A stretch of 64,000 nt of DNA from contig OZ316898.1 of NCBI GenBank assembly GCA_973895155.1, positions 19,778,001 to 19,842,000 on the forward strand, written 5' to 3'. The DNA comes from Marsupella aquatica. Lineage: Eukaryota > Marchantiophyta. How positions within the stretch are numbered: position 1 is the first letter of the stretch; each line of letters starts with the position of its first letter. Positions 11,759-24,509 of the stretch are shown here, piece by piece. The position numbers and the translations under genes are program-made. The notes beneath the pieces are model-generated. The model did no database searches and was not told the DNA's origin. It saw only the letters and a list, made by a program, of their open reading frames with translations.

Positions 11759-11810
11759 GGGGGGAGGGGGGCGGGCGGGGGAGGGGGGCGGGCGGGGGAG
11801 GCGCCGGGGG
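11759..11810 (+). other. G-rich tract, candidate G-quadruplex
   Basis: This 52-bp tract on the plus strand consists almost only of runs of three or more G separated by single A or C, including two copies of a GGGGGGCGGGCGGGGGAG-type block. It has many more than four G-runs with loops of one base. It lies about 100 bp upstream of the TATA-like box at 11910. Confidence 0.7.
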
Positions 11811-11909
11811 TTGCTCATCCTCTCTGTTTCAGAGAATGGACACTCCTTTACCTTCAGTGCCATAGAAATACAAATGGAAATGTTGCCCACCTTAAATCAC
11901 CACTAAGCA

Positions 11910-11918
11910 TATAAAAGG
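11910..11918 (+). promoter_or_regulatory. TATA-box-like motif with possible leader exon
   Basis: TATAAAAGG is followed by a pyrimidine-rich stretch from about 11935 and by a strong splice-donor sequence (GTAAGT) at 12011. This could be the promoter and a noncoding first exon of the plus-strand gene starting at 12905, in which case the intervening module copy would lie in a 5' intron. Alternatively it is a remnant of a transposable element. No transcript evidence is available. Confidence 0.3.
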
Positions 11919-12049
11919 GAGAAGTGTCCAAGAGTTTTTCCTTTTTCACATTCTTCTCCTCTACCCTTCTCCCTTGAGACTTTGCTCAACAATAATTTCA
12001 GAAAAAACAAGTAAGTGTAACCATCATGGCTAGTTCACACCTTGGAGGT

Positions 12050-12750
12050 AACTGAGCAACGACCACGAACCTGCCCGCCCGACCGCGCACCGTCCTTCGA
12101 CTGCGCGTGACTGGCGGCAGTCGGAGCCTGGTCTGACCCTCGTCAGCCTCCCCTCTGCCGTCCATCCTTGCCGTCCGCCATCGTCGCTCTCGTTCGTCGA
12201 TGCTCCTCCTCGTCCTCCTCCTTCTCTTTCTCCTTCTTCACCATCACCACCGGCCATTATTCTTTTCTGCCCTCGCTTTTTGTGTCCCTCGACATCCATC
12301 GCCTTCACCTCTTCTCTTTCCTCGACTTTCATCGAGGCGTGCCGATTTCCTGGATTCGGCGGTGCTGTGTGCTCCACTCCGCTCTGATTTCCGTCTCCCT
12401 GCGCTCCTTCCTTCCTTCCTTCCTTCCTTCCTCCTTTGTTTGCTTTCGTGCTATGGACGCCGGCCATCCGGTGGTCCTGTAGCTTGCAGTTCGTTTCGAG
12501 ACACCTCTCTCCTCGGGTGGCTGCAGGGTCGAATGGTCGATCCAAGCAGACGGGAGGAGCGTTTGCGGGTCGTTGCTTTGGGTATCGTCGTCATGGAAGA
12601 GCAATTCATGATCGGTTTCGAGGGTAATTAAATTAGCAAGTTGGGGTGATGTGTACGAAGTTTTGCCGCAGAGACGGGGGTTATTGATAGAGTAGGGCAT
12701 GCAGGTAGAGGGACTCGTAACGAGGGGAGGGACGAAGGAGAGACGGCGGA
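12050..12750 (-). repeat. GC-rich upstream module, copy 2 (inverted partner of 5235-6005)
   Basis: The reverse complement of this stretch follows 5235-6005 block by block. The copy ends about 150 bp before the start codon of the RS/RRM gene, much as copy 1 ends a few hundred bases before the trihelix start. It includes a CTTC-repeat tract near 12410-12435 that is absent from copy 1. The short frames on either strand are not preserved in a way that convinces me of coding. Confidence 0.7.
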
Positions 12751-12904
12751 AGTGGATGTCAATTTGGGCCAGGAGTGGAGATTGGGCAGTTTGGGATCGC
12801 TGCATTTTTGGTTCTGCTTTCCAGGAGTATTCTGAGCTGAAAATGCTGTAGAAGGGGAAAGGCAGGGAGCGAGTGCTCGAGGCTGACGTAGAGGCACCGA
12901 AGAG

Positions 12905-15900
12905 ATGGCTGGGAGAGGCACAGCGCTGACTCGACCAGCATGGATGAAGCACGCAGAGGAAGCGAAAGTGAAGGATGAAGAAGAGAAGGCAGCAGCTGCT
13001 CGGGCAGCGTTCGAAGCAACGTTTAAGGACTTGGACCAAGGTGCTCCAAATGGAGATCCTTCTTCAGACAGCGAGGCGGATGAAGCAGACCGACTTGCGA
13101 GGAAGCCGATAGGGCCTGTGGAGCCGAGCAAGTGCACTGCGGCTGGAACAGGGGTTGGGGGAGGAGCAGCTGGTGCAGCCGCCTCGTTTGTTGTTGTGAC
13201 GAAAGATTCTGATGGACGGAGGATTTTGCATGGAGGAGCTTACATCCGAGTTAGAATCACTCCTGGAGCAGGTGTGGGTGGGGCTGAACAGGAGGCCGTT
13301 GTCAAGGATCACTCCGATGGAACATACACTGCGACCTATGCAGTTGCAAAGAGAGGGGATTATATGGTTAGTGTAGAGTGCAATGGGCAGCCAATTCTTG
13401 GAAGTCCTTTTCCTGTATTTTTCAGCGGAGGGAATGCACCCCTTGGAGGAGGCTTGCTACCTGCTTCAGGGCCTATGATGGGATCGGGATCCTACATGAA
13501 TGGTGTAGGTCAGAGCATGCCATTCTCTATGCCCGGAATGTTTCCAGGGATGATGAACATGATGTCGGGCCTAATTCCCGGTTCCACAGGTATGGGGTTT
13601 CTCTCCAAGTAGTCGGGGTGATCTTGGGGAGCATGGTCTCAGTTCGTATTTGAAAAAAGTTCGCTTCTCTTTTGATCCGAGTTTCTGATTTTGCCGAATC
13701 TGACGACTAGGTTGGCTGCAGGAAGTAATATGGGGGGAATGGGAGGTTTAAGTCAAATGCCAATGGCACCGTCTGCTGCTGCAATGGCAGCTGCTCAAAG
13801 TATTGCCGCGGCTCAGGCATATCAGGCACAGGCAGCACAACAAGCTGCTGCTGCACAAACTGCCGGTAACTCAGACCGTGAACCTCTCTTTTAGTCTTTT
13901 TGGAGTACTGCCTAGGGCCAAATGTCGTACATGATATTAGGGTTAGTCAATTTTAATCATTTCGACACTACTTTCTTCATTAAAGCCATAAGCCCTGCAA
14001 TGCGACGTTACTCTTAAGATTTACGTGAACTAACTGTGTTCAGGTAGGTTTTCTTCTCTAAGTTCTCATTGATATTCCTCGTGCAGCTTCTAAGGATGGT
14101 GATGATTCACCGAAGGAGACGGACGAGCCTTCGCGAACTCTACTTGTGACGAACTTAAGTTCTGTTCTCACGACGGAGCAACTCCGTCAACTCTTCAGCT
14201 ATTGTGGAACCGTGACCGATATAAAACTCTCTGATTCGAAGCAATCCGCCCGTGTGGAATATTCCACACACGATGAAGCCACGGCAGCACTGGCATTAAA
14301 CAACATGGAAGTGGGTTCACGTCAGATCAAGGTGGAGCTTGAGAAGAATTCCAGCAAAGGATCTGGAAAGCAGGGAACTACTCGTGGATCCAGTGGTGGT
14401 GGCGCTTCGGCGACAGCTACTCCCCCACCTCTTCCAATGATGATGCAGCAAGCTGTTGCCATGCAGCAGCTGCAATTTCAACAAGCTCTGTTTATGCAAC
14501 AGGCCATGGCCAACCAACAGGCTGCTGCACGTGCAGCCACTGTCAAGTCCGCTGCGGAAATGGCAGCGTCCAGGGCTCTGGAAATCAGCAAACGTTTGAT
14601 GGCTGATGGTGGAGAAGTACCGGAAGAAAAGGAAAAATCACCTTCAAGGTATTGTTTAATAATTGTGTCAGAAGCCTTTAATCTCGAGATGTGCCTTTCC
14701 GTGTACCTGCTGCACCTTATCCTACCTAATAAGGGAATCCATCATGTGTTCAGCGATCATTGTCATCGTTTGGTATTATGTTTCCTTGATTGCTCTTACT
14801 ACAGAAAGACTCACACGTCATAGTTTTGTATGTGTAGGTCAAAGTCCAGAAGCAAATCACGATCACCTCAAGTGAGGCATCGTAGGGACCGGCGTTCTAG
14901 ATCTTTATCACCAATTCGATACCGACGTGATCGTCGGTCACCATCAAGAGAACGTCACCGGTACCGCAGTCCCAGCAGGGATCGCGGGAGTTATCACAGA
15001 GGTGGGCGTGATGGCTATCCTCGTTACTACATTAGGAGAGATTGGGGAAGAGATAGGGAGAGGGATTACTATCCTCGAGGTTCATACAGGAGTCCAAGCA
15101 GGAGCAGAGGGCGGAGGAGGTCACGCTCTCGTTCACCCTCACCGCGATATAGGAGGGATCGGGACCTGACACCATCTCCAAGACGAAGAAGGGAGGAACG
15201 TAGCAGGAATGCCAGAAGTTCTCGCCGCTCCCGTTCGTTGTCAAAGGAAGCCAGGAGAAGCCCTCCGAGTCGAAGTCGCAGCCCTAGTTTGAAGAAGGAT
15301 GTTCATAGTCCTGTGACAATGGCTGAAAGTCCCGGAATGGAGGAAGTGAAGAATGCGGAGAAGGTAGAAATAGTGCAAAGCCCAACAGGACCGGATCACA
15401 GTCCTAAGAAGGCTGAGGCTCTTCAGGAAGTGTCAGTTTTGAAACAGAATCCTGACACAGAGAGAGATCCCCCCGTGAATGACTCTTTGCAATCTGTTCA
15501 AAAGCCTTTGTCTAAATCGTTATTGGAGGGCCATATGGAGGTTAATGCAAGGTTTGAAGATGTTGACACTCTTACTGCTGCCCAGTCTAAGGCTCCGGAA
15601 GATACATTCCATGAAGGTGCAACGGGCATCAGTCGAAATGATACATCAGCAGCACATCAGGATTCTGATGCTATTAAAGTGAAAGAGGCGAAGAGGAGCA
15701 ATCCCAGGAAAGGTGAAGGACGAAGTAAGGAGAAACCTGCCCCAATCGTTGCTGACTACGATGAAGATGAGGAGGAACTTGATGATTGGCGGAATGACGT
15801 GAAGGTGAGAGGAAGAGAGAAAACAAAAGGTAAAGAAAAATTGAAAGCTTTGGATAGGAGGTTGAAGGAGGAGTTGGATGATGAATCTAAGACTCCAAAA

Positions 15901-17121
15901 GCGAGAGTTGTTGATCAAATTGAAGAGAGCAGACCAACTCTGGCGCACCACGAGAAGAAAGAGGAGGCCGGCAAAAGTAACCCTTATCAGGTAATTCACT
16001 ACGGGACTCAAATTTAGATTGTTGATTGAATCATGCTTGTGGTTCTCTTGTGTATGTTCACTCATTACGAGGGTGCTTAGGGCACGGGGATGGTAGATGA
16101 ACTGAATTTCACAGAGGTCACCTGTACGTTCTGCGTTTCTGGCCAGTCATATGCTTCCTGGATTAATCTGATGGCTCCCCGTCGTTTAAGTTCTTGTAAA
16201 CCTCAAGTTTTTGGAAGTCTGAACGATTGTCTGTTGGAATATCAGGCTGGCTCTGGTGTTACATCTGAAGGAGTACGGTTAGATGATGGTGTTAAGTTAA
16301 AGCAGAAAGAATTACTTACAGCAGGGGAAAGAGAGGGATGGAAACTTGTTTCTGGTAGGGATAGAAATTCTCGAGAGCAAGTGGTCCAAGAGGAAGTTCT
16401 GGTTGCAAAAACCGTAGCAACACAGTTTGCGAAGGGAACCGTCATCAATGTAGAAAGTGTACAAGTTCTCAAAACTGGAGCTGACTTCGAGGAGGAGGAG
16501 TTACGGAAAGTAAGCAGGAAGTCTAGAGTTTACGGGGAAACATTAGAGGATGATAATGTCGATCATGATAGGAGGCAGGAAATTCGAAAGTCAAAGAAGT
16601 CGAGAGCCCACGATGACGAGGAACAGGTAGAGGAAGAGGAAGGTGACTATGTGAAGAGGCAAGATGTTCGAAAGGCAAGGAAGTCGAGATCGCATCATGA
16701 TGAGGAGCCAGTAGAAGAAGATGACAGTAGTTACGCGAAGAGACAAGAGAGGCATCGAAGACACCGAAAGAAGCATCGCCATGACGATGAGCTTGCGAGA
16801 GGTGAGGAGGAAGACGAGGACGATGAAGACGAGGAGGAAAAGGACGGAGAGGGCCGGAGAGGAAGACGACGTCATAGGAGAAAACACAGAAGAGACGAAG
16901 AATCTGAAAAGCGGGAAAAGAAGAAGCGGAAACATAGGCATCGAAAGCGAAGATCTTCCTCTGAATCCGCAGAGTCAGAGTTGGGAGCATCAGCAGACCG
17001 GGCCAGGAGCAAAGTAGTCACTGATGGTAGTCCCATCAAGAAAAAGAGTTCTAGTCGACAGAAGAGGAAAAGGAGGGAACCGTCAAGATCTGTTTCTCGG
17101 AGTCCCAGCTCCAGTGAATAG
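12905..17121 (+). CDS. filamin-repeat, RRM and RS/acidic protein (IRR-like splicing factor), five exons
   Basis: Exons 12905-13589, 13722-13865, 14087-14648, 14838-15990 and probably 16246-17121 join in phase to 1139 residues. All introns are GT-AG; the last acceptor is the least certain. Residues about 95-174 form a filamin/ABP280-type immunoglobulin-like repeat (DGTYTATYAVAKRGDYMVSVECNG..I.GSPFPVFF). An Ala/Gln-rich stretch follows. One RRM lies at about 294-363 (RTLLVTNLS as RNP2, ARVEYST in RNP1 position). An RS domain of repeated RS/SR dipeptides spans about 465-570, and then comes a long Lys/Glu/Asp-rich tail ending in SRSVSRSPSSSE. This architecture matches, from memory, the plant protein IRR (At3g23900), a nuclear RNA-binding regulator of defence-transcript splicing. 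The role here is inferred from that resemblance. Length exceeds the Arabidopsis protein mainly in the charged tail. Confidence 0.85.
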
Positions 17122-20083
17122 AGGTATGTAGTTTGAGGTACTTCTCTGGATTAACAGATTTCTTACTTGAAATTTATTTCTCCCTGTGTTTTGTTATCAT
17201 TTTTTCGTTTTACTACCATAGGAAGCTGCGTACACGTTGCAATTACTGATGTTTACTTGATCCAGGACGCTGAAGGGTTGAAGCGAAGAAGACAACCTTC
17301 TTTGGGGGGCCACGACGGGCATGTTTTACTTTTATTTTTATTTTAGGCTAGAACATGGGACTCATTGTGGCAGGCTGCTTGCGGTTGGGTATGACTGTTT
17401 TGCAGGGTTGGTGAGCTTCTTCTTGGGCTCCGTACATATCAGGCTCCATCACTCCGGCTTTTGGTCCCTTCTCTCGATCAATGCTTTAGGTAGCCGGACT
17501 GGCCAACTTACTTGGGCTTGAGTAGTTATTGTGGCAATACAGACTTCATTTTTGAATGAAAGTTCCTTGAGTTTTGAATCATTGACCGTATTCGCTTCGT
17601 TGTCTTCTTGCCACCTTGCTGGTGTAATGTAATGTGCAAGACTTGGAATTTGTCAAGGTTTATGTATCGAACGAATTGGTATTGTATTGACAACACAATA
17701 GTATGTGCTAGTCACAATCCATCAAGACATGTTTTTACCCGTACCAAGGTTACTATGAATTACTCGGAATGTGTTTTGTGATGCTTGCTTGCCGTCGTGC
17801 TAGAGCATACTTCTGTGCTGTGTAGAGAGCTAGGTTAATGCTGTATGGATTGTTGATTGTGAACCTACACGTGCATAGTACTGCACAACTTAACAAGAAG
17901 TGAATGCTTGTGGGCTGGTTGGGCCCTCGTCGTTTTTTGGGGTGGGTGGGTTGGGGGGGATGGACATGCGGGCATGGCCCAGGACTTGTCTAGTGGAAGA
18001 AGAGCTTCACTCAGTGCAGGTGAGAAGCCAAGAGCATGTCTCAAACCGTTGGTAAGTTTGTCTTGGATACCGGTACTCTTGGGAAGACGCTGTGCTTCAA
18101 TAGAAGACGTCTCCCTTCCGTCTTGAATGTCAATTCTGAAATGTTGTTGATTTTCATGTCAGAAAATACGACCGTTATTCTTATTATGCTCATTTAAGGC
18201 TACTTTCTCCCAAGGTTTGCATGTTGGAATTGTGGGAGATGTAATTCTGATCTTCTTGGGTTGCACATCATCGCTTGGGAGTATCGGGAGGTTTTTGTTG
18301 ATGTTTCTTGCAGTGATCTTACTCCCAAGACCATGGAAGGAGGGAATTTGTCACGGGCGGCCAATGGCATGGAAAATGACTGCTTCTGATTTTCGTAGAA
18401 AAGTGTAAGTCCCTGAGATTCGATGCCAGGGTATAATACGCAGCAGAGACACTTGTCGCAGAGATTGTAGTGTTTCCATATACTATCTAGGAAGCTCCTC
18501 ATGTCAGCAATTGAATGTCTCAGTATCAGGAATTAAGCCAAGGTCCAATATTGGCATTTGTTTTCGCATTTTCAATGCTTTGGGCGTCCATGGTGGTCAA
18601 ATAGTCGTCACTGGAATGAGCATGCGCAAAGTGCTTTGAAATCCTCCTTTCACAAGTGGTGTCCGTGGTATGGCTCTTATTGTGATTAAATGCTCTGACA
18701 GCACACTGATTTGGATCGTGTGCTATCTTAATTCCTACGCTACTAAAATCCTGTTCTCTGCTTCGGAGTTTCATTAGACATGGATCCTTCGAAAGAAGGC
18801 AACTCGTGTTGGTCATGATAATGGGCCTGACAAACTTTGACATGTTGAAAGACGAGTGCTGTGACGTACATTGATGCCGTTCGCTCTTTGTTTTCGAGGA
18901 TGAAAGCTTCAGTTAGAAACAGATCGAACTGGTTGGGTTTAGGTTCCTCAAACCTGTTAGCGCGTTTCTCACGATGTGAGAAACAGATACGAACAAGGTA
19001 TTCAGCAACATATGTACATCCAAGTCAAGTGGCGGGTTTTTAATGCTTGTAAATGGGTAATCAACAAAAAGGCTTCAAGCTCGGATGCATCGTGTTTTTG
19101 CTAGGAAAACTAGTCACAATTGCAAACTTGGCAAGTGCCCTCTACAACATTGGTTTCAATCAGTCTTCCACGTTGATGGAGAACTGGTTCCCATTACCCT
19201 AGTGTTCGTAAGAGGATCGCATCTGTCTTCCACATGTCCTGGGCAATTACAAAGTCTTGGAGTTCCAAATCTATCCCTCAATCTTAATGCCTTCTAGGCT
19301 TGAGATCCTCGACCGAGAACTATATGCAGTGATGGCGCATGCCACATTTTATGTTCTGGCAATTAGGCTATATCACAGTTGTTCTTGGTTATTCTACTCA
19401 GATTTTGCTGCCCTACTCATGTACTAACATGCTTCTCGGTTTGATACCAATTTTGCTTTTAGCTCAGAAATATAAAAAAAGCTTAGATGACCTGTCAACT
19501 GGTTGACAACTAAGGAAACTCGACGAATTCCTAGGACAAGGAAAAACTAGAATTCATGAAAGCACAAATAAGCCCTCAGTTGAGACCGCTTTTGACCCTT
19601 TCATATCCTTACCAATGCATTTTCAGAAAAAATGCAGATACTGGCACTATATTATACTTGAAAAACAAAACTCTAGCTGAACAGATTGCCCTCCACATGG
19701 GTCATTTTTAAAATTCAACTGTACTGTCAAAGCTTGTTTTGGCGTTTGGATGTAGTCCATGCGAGTGAACATCATTGTACAATGCAGCGGTTCATGCTCT
19801 CAATACGATCCAGTTAAGGAGATGATTTTCACCAACCAAATATAGTGAGATATAAGCTCTAATATGATTTCTATCCCAAACATTTTACTTGTATAGTATT
19901 TCTAAGCTCACATGGGCTCTATCAAAACAGTTGCTTGAGTTTCAAGTAAAAGAGCATTTTGGGATCCCATCATAGTTCAAAGGTTTAGATGAAGGTCACA
20001 TCTTAACTTATGACTTGCAAATTAATGTCCTCTGCCTGGAGATTAAGTTATGCAACAGGGTTTCAAATGAGCTGTTCCGTGGA
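17122..20083. other. 3' flank of the RS/RRM gene and intergenic DNA
   Basis: A donor-like GAGGTATGT directly after the stop codon and a plausible acceptor further on suggest a spliced 3' untranslated region extending to perhaps 17.7 kb. Beyond that, the short frames at 17.3-19.3 kb on both strands lack recognisable domains. No RNA gene was recognised. Confidence 0.5.
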
Positions 20084-20235
20084 GATTTTAGGTAAGGGTA
20101 TCAACGTGGGTCTGGTTGCAGATAGAAAATCTGGGGTTCCCAAGAGATGTTTCTGACACGATTTTAGGTAAGGGGATCCACGTGGGTCTGGTTGCAGATA
20201 GAAAATCTGGGGTTCCCAAGAGATGTTTCTGACAC
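20084..20235. repeat. 76-bp perfect-period tandem duplication
   Basis: The stretch 20084-20159 is repeated at 20160-20235 with only two visible base differences (near copy positions 16-21). The minus-strand frame through it repeats the same peptide. The sequence just after it, through about 20410, has a minus-strand open frame of 115 codons with no recognisable domain. Confidence 0.9.
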
Positions 20236-22560
20236 CAACTTGGGCGGTCAATGCAATGCCATCCGCACAAAAAATCAATTTGTGCAAAATAATGTGTTGG
20301 TACCATTCAAGGATCACAGGCGCATGCTCAGAATGATGACCCAAGTTGAAAATTAGATGATGTTGAGTCAACCCATGGGCAGGTGTTGTGACCCATCTCA
20401 AAGTGACCACCCCCTAGGTAAAGTATGGCTTGAAAGTTGTGTTGTGGCCAGGGTTGCAGAAGCTTAAGGTTGCAACATCTGACCTAAACATGACACAACA
20501 CAACAAGCGCGTGGGCCCGTGGGTTGTGGTGATTGCTGACCCTATTGGTGGAAAATCACTATGATCGTTTCCCACGTACCAGGCTCCACTCGTGGCCACG
20601 CTGCTGCCATGGAAGCTCGGCTCACGTAAGAGGCCTATGCTGTGCATTACCCCAGGAATCTTTTCCAATGGCCTGCTTGTAGAGGTTTTGGGGACTCTTC
20701 ACCCAATCTTTGACCATTTTCTTCCTGTTTGTGCAGTTGTTTTATGCTGTGAAATAGGTACTCACTAGCTTCTTTTGGCAGCAGGTGTCAGTTGCTCTAG
20801 AGAGGGCTCACGCATTCACTATCTTTCATCAAGGAGAGCATTGGTTTTAGAGCTTCCAGTCAAATTGCTCTTTCAAGTTCCCGAAGCATAATTGGTTTTA
20901 GAGCTTCCATTAAAATGGTTCTTTCAAATTCCTCTTTGTAACCCTCCTATGAGTTTAGTTCCAAGCTCTACAAGACTTTTCAGTTGGTTGATTGGTAGGG
21001 CTCTAGACCTCGTTCTTTGGCCTGAGTTTGGAACTATTGGGCTTCTATGCTCGTCAGTGTTCCCAGTTATTTTTCATTGCTTGCCCACCCTTCAGTGGGT
21101 TTCTCGCCTTTGGGATCCTATCTCCCATGAAGGGCCCTATTCTTCCTTGCACTATCTTATGTATAGAGGCTCTATGAATTGTTTTATGTACAAAACAGCA
21201 GGTTTGAGATTTGAGACCACTCCAAGAGTTTGAAGAAGTTCCGTGATCACCATTCCTCCGATCTTGTTGCTTTGCACCGTCTGCTCCGCTGCAGCGTCAC
21301 CAGCTTCTGAAGTACAGCACTCACTACCGTACCTCCCTCGTCTTCATTTACTTTGATTTGTGCCAAAGCTAAGCCGTCGACCTGCCAACATTGTTTTACA
21401 ACTCTAATGCTTCCAACTTCCCACGACCGAAACACCACCTAAGGCCTACAGGTAGTCTGCTTTCAATTGGCTGGGGCGACGGACTCTAAGATGCCACAAG
21501 ACTTAATAGTGGAGATTTGGGCCGGGCATTGGGCTGGCTGGACTTGACTTCTAAAACCGTTTGAATCTTCGAGAGGGACAGTAGTGTTCGCATCGCATGT
21601 CTGTCGAAGAACGGAATTACGTTTGTAGATCCTCTTTCCTCTTAATGATTGATTCGCTGGTCGACTGAGAGCATTTGTGGGCAGCGACACTCATTCTTGG
21701 TAGTTTAATACAGCGACTGGATCATCATCACGGGATCTGTGTGCGTCGAGAGAACTCGTCTGTTGATGGCTCCCATACAATCTGAACAGCCCACCACCAA
21801 ATCATGCAGTTATATGAGTGGCATTGTGTTTGTGGGATGTTGCCGTTTGCGCATGGCTTCACCGATTCCAAAAGGCAACACAATAGTAATGTTCTTGCTG
21901 GACATACTTGCGCATTAACCATCGTCCCGCTTTTGCCCATGCGTGACTCATGAAATCAGGGGACACCCCTTCAGAGTTTCTCAGAGCTGGTCGCCCGGCC
22001 ATTTCTGTCATTGGAGGCGGTGTTGGTGGCTATGGCTGAAATGAAATGACTGTGCTGCATGGGGAGGGCACGTTCTTTACGTGAATTGTTGATGTTGAGT
22101 CAGACCTCTCTATCTAACCTATGGGTGGTGGAAGTTCTGGAAATCTGTACCAAGGTCCCTGTCAAGACAAGAGTGATAGATAATGAGAAGCGACATTAAT
22201 GACATCGTGACGAAGGGAACGGAACTCCAACTTTGTAACTTTTTTGGTCCATCTGAATAATCTAATCTGATCTGTTACAGTGGTTGTAATGAATAAAGTT
22301 TTGTGAAGCCCGAGGTGCCCTCACACGAGCGCTTTTCTCCAGAGTACTGCGCAGTCTTCAATAAAGGAGAAGGGGGATATCGAAGACGTATTTGACCAGA
22401 AATGGGAGCTACTGCTAAAAGAGAGCTGATTTCTGAAGGAGAGCTGATGCCAAAGAAAAGGTTCAACGTGTGTGATTGGAAGAGGGATATGTGCGACGAC
22501 ATAGTGCGATTAAGATGAATGTGGAGCCGAGAGGTTGAACGCGTGATGTGATTGAGAGAG
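20236..22560. other. intergenic region, no gene recognised
   Basis: A fragment at about 21080-21130 (GTGGGTTTCTCGCCTTTGGGATCCTAT) is almost the same as one at 48345-48365, marking a member of the dispersed repeat family. Short minus-strand frames at 21247-21438, 21463-21690 and 22275-22724 show no family features. Confidence 0.55.
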
Positions 22561-22599
22561 TGATTATAGCATAGTAGTTCAATGCCTATGTTGTATAAA

Positions 22600-23600
22600 A
22601 GATGTAAAGGTGAGAAAATATGTTGAGGTGGAAGAAGAAAAAAATATGAAGGAGAGAAAAAGATGTCAAAGAGAAAAAAAGATGTCAAAGAGAGAAAAAA
22701 ATTGAGATGAGAAAAAAATGCCAATGTAAGAAAAAGAGTTCGAGGAGAGAAAAAGATACTAAGGTGAGAAAAAGAGGTTGAGGATAGAAAAGAGGTTGAA
22801 GAGAGAAAATTGAGTTCAAAAAAAGATGTGAGTTACATGAGACAAAGGTGTACGTTGGAATGAGACAAAGATGTCGAGGTGAGAGAAAGAGTTTAAGGTG
22901 AGGGAAAGATGCTGAGAAAGAAACAATTGTCAACGCAAGGCAAAAATTATATTAATTGAGGCAAGAAATGATAGGGGAAAAGATGTTCAGGCCAAAAAAT
23001 GATGTAGAAGGAGGGCAAAGACATTGAGGCAAAAAAAGATGGCAAGGCAAGACAAAGATGTCAAGGTGAAGCAAAACAATTTAGGCTTTGCGAGGTAGAA
23101 GTTGATGCATGTTATGTGTCATTGCGACCATACAGTTGTTGCAGCCATGTCAAGGCAAGGCAAAGATGTCAAGGTGAAGCAAAACAATTTAGGCTTTGCG
23201 AGGTAGAAGTTGATGCATGTTATGTGTCATTGCGACCATACAGTTGTCGCAGCCATGTCAAGGCAAGGCAAAGATGTCGAGGCAAGGCAAACTGTTAACT
23301 AAGGCAAGTTTATATGTTGCAATGAGGCAAAGATTTTAAGGTGAGGGCAAAATGTTGAGGTAAGGCAAAGAAATGTATGTGAGCCAAAGAAATGTAGACA
23401 ATGCAAAGAAATACAAGTGAGTCAAGACAACTCAAATGTTGTTGCAACCATGCCCGCGACCATGTTGTCATTATGGTGAATGGTGTTGCAGCTATGCGTT
23501 TATTGTGGCAGAGAATGTTGTTGCCAAGTCCAATGCCAAAGCATTGCATAGAAACATTGAGGTAAGGTGAAGAATTTTTGATTGAAGGCAGGGGATTTTA
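22600..23600. repeat. long purine-rich degenerate repeat tract
   Basis: About 1 kb of plus strand is strongly purine-biased. From 22600 to 22900 it is built from irregular units such as GAGAAAAAGATGTCAA, and from 22960 onward from units such as GAGGCAAAGATGTCAAGG. The long minus-strand frame across the first part is simply the translation of this bias (Phe/Ser/Leu-rich). A recent 108-bp duplication sits within it. Confidence 0.75.
23061..23276. repeat. 108-bp tandem duplication
   Basis: The stretch 23061-23168 is repeated at 23169-23276 almost without change; visible differences include TTGTTGCAG versus TTGTCGCAG near 23137/23245. It is embedded in the purine-rich tract and is far better conserved than its surroundings, so it is young. 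Confidence 0.9.
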
Positions 23601-24509
23601 GGTGAATCAAACTAAAAATATTGGATCGGCCATATTTCTTTCTTGCTCATTTCATGTGAGAATTTTTGTCAAAGATTGTGTAGATCTTGTTTAAAATAGT
23701 GCATAAAATGATGTAATTCAAGTCAACACAAAAATATGGGATAGGGCTCAAATGGGTAGTGAGAATACATGGATAAGAGTCGGGTTGGAAAGTTTTATTG
23801 TTGATGCTATGAAAGAATGATGGAACAAAAGTGGCAACAAAAGATCAAGGCAATGGGGGCAAAGAGCTGGGCTCCCAACTGGGAAAAGAGCACAAGCAAG
23901 ACTAATAGAGATGATGGGGCACATCAAGCAAGGCGGGTCTTGTGGAGAAAGAATGTTGGGAGCTTGAATCTTATTGGCCTTGAGTTCATGAAAGGAGTAT
24001 TCTTTGAAAAGTTTTTCAAAAGGAATGCTGGAGGTTTAGATGGAAATACCAAAATTTGGGACCTTTTTTGAACAAAAGCTAAAACATCTAAAACAAATAA
24101 AAAATGTAAAAGTAGTTGCCTTCACTTTTTTGTTTTTATTTCATTTTTGAAAACAATGGTGTTATTGTTATGAAACATATCTTGTTGAGGAGAGCAAGGA
24201 TGTGAGAGTGTTAGAGGGAGTGCAAGAGAGGCAAAGGCCCCCTGGATGGCCCCTCAGTAAGGGCTTTTTGGGGTCAAGGTGCGGTTGCACAATGCGACTG
24301 CGAGGGGAACACCCTGGGCCCTCACTCCATGTAAAAGAAGTGGACCCCCCTGCGATCGGGCCCATTTTGTGTCTACCTCTTGTTATTTCCATTTTACCAT
24401 TAAAAGTTCCCTTATTACCGGTAATAATTATAATTATTAGTTCAAAATGAATAAAAACTACCCTTTGAGCGTTCTCACGTCCTCCATGTATTAGTTAAGA
24501 CTGAGGGCC

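Noticed and set aside
20063-20410. 115-codon minus-strand frame with repeated peptide
   Set aside because: The repetition comes from the 76-bp DNA duplication and no domain or splice context supports a gene.
22275-22933. Phe/Leu/Ser-rich minus-strand frames suggesting a membrane protein
   Set aside because: They are the translation of a purine-rich degenerate repeat and show no start context or conserved domain.
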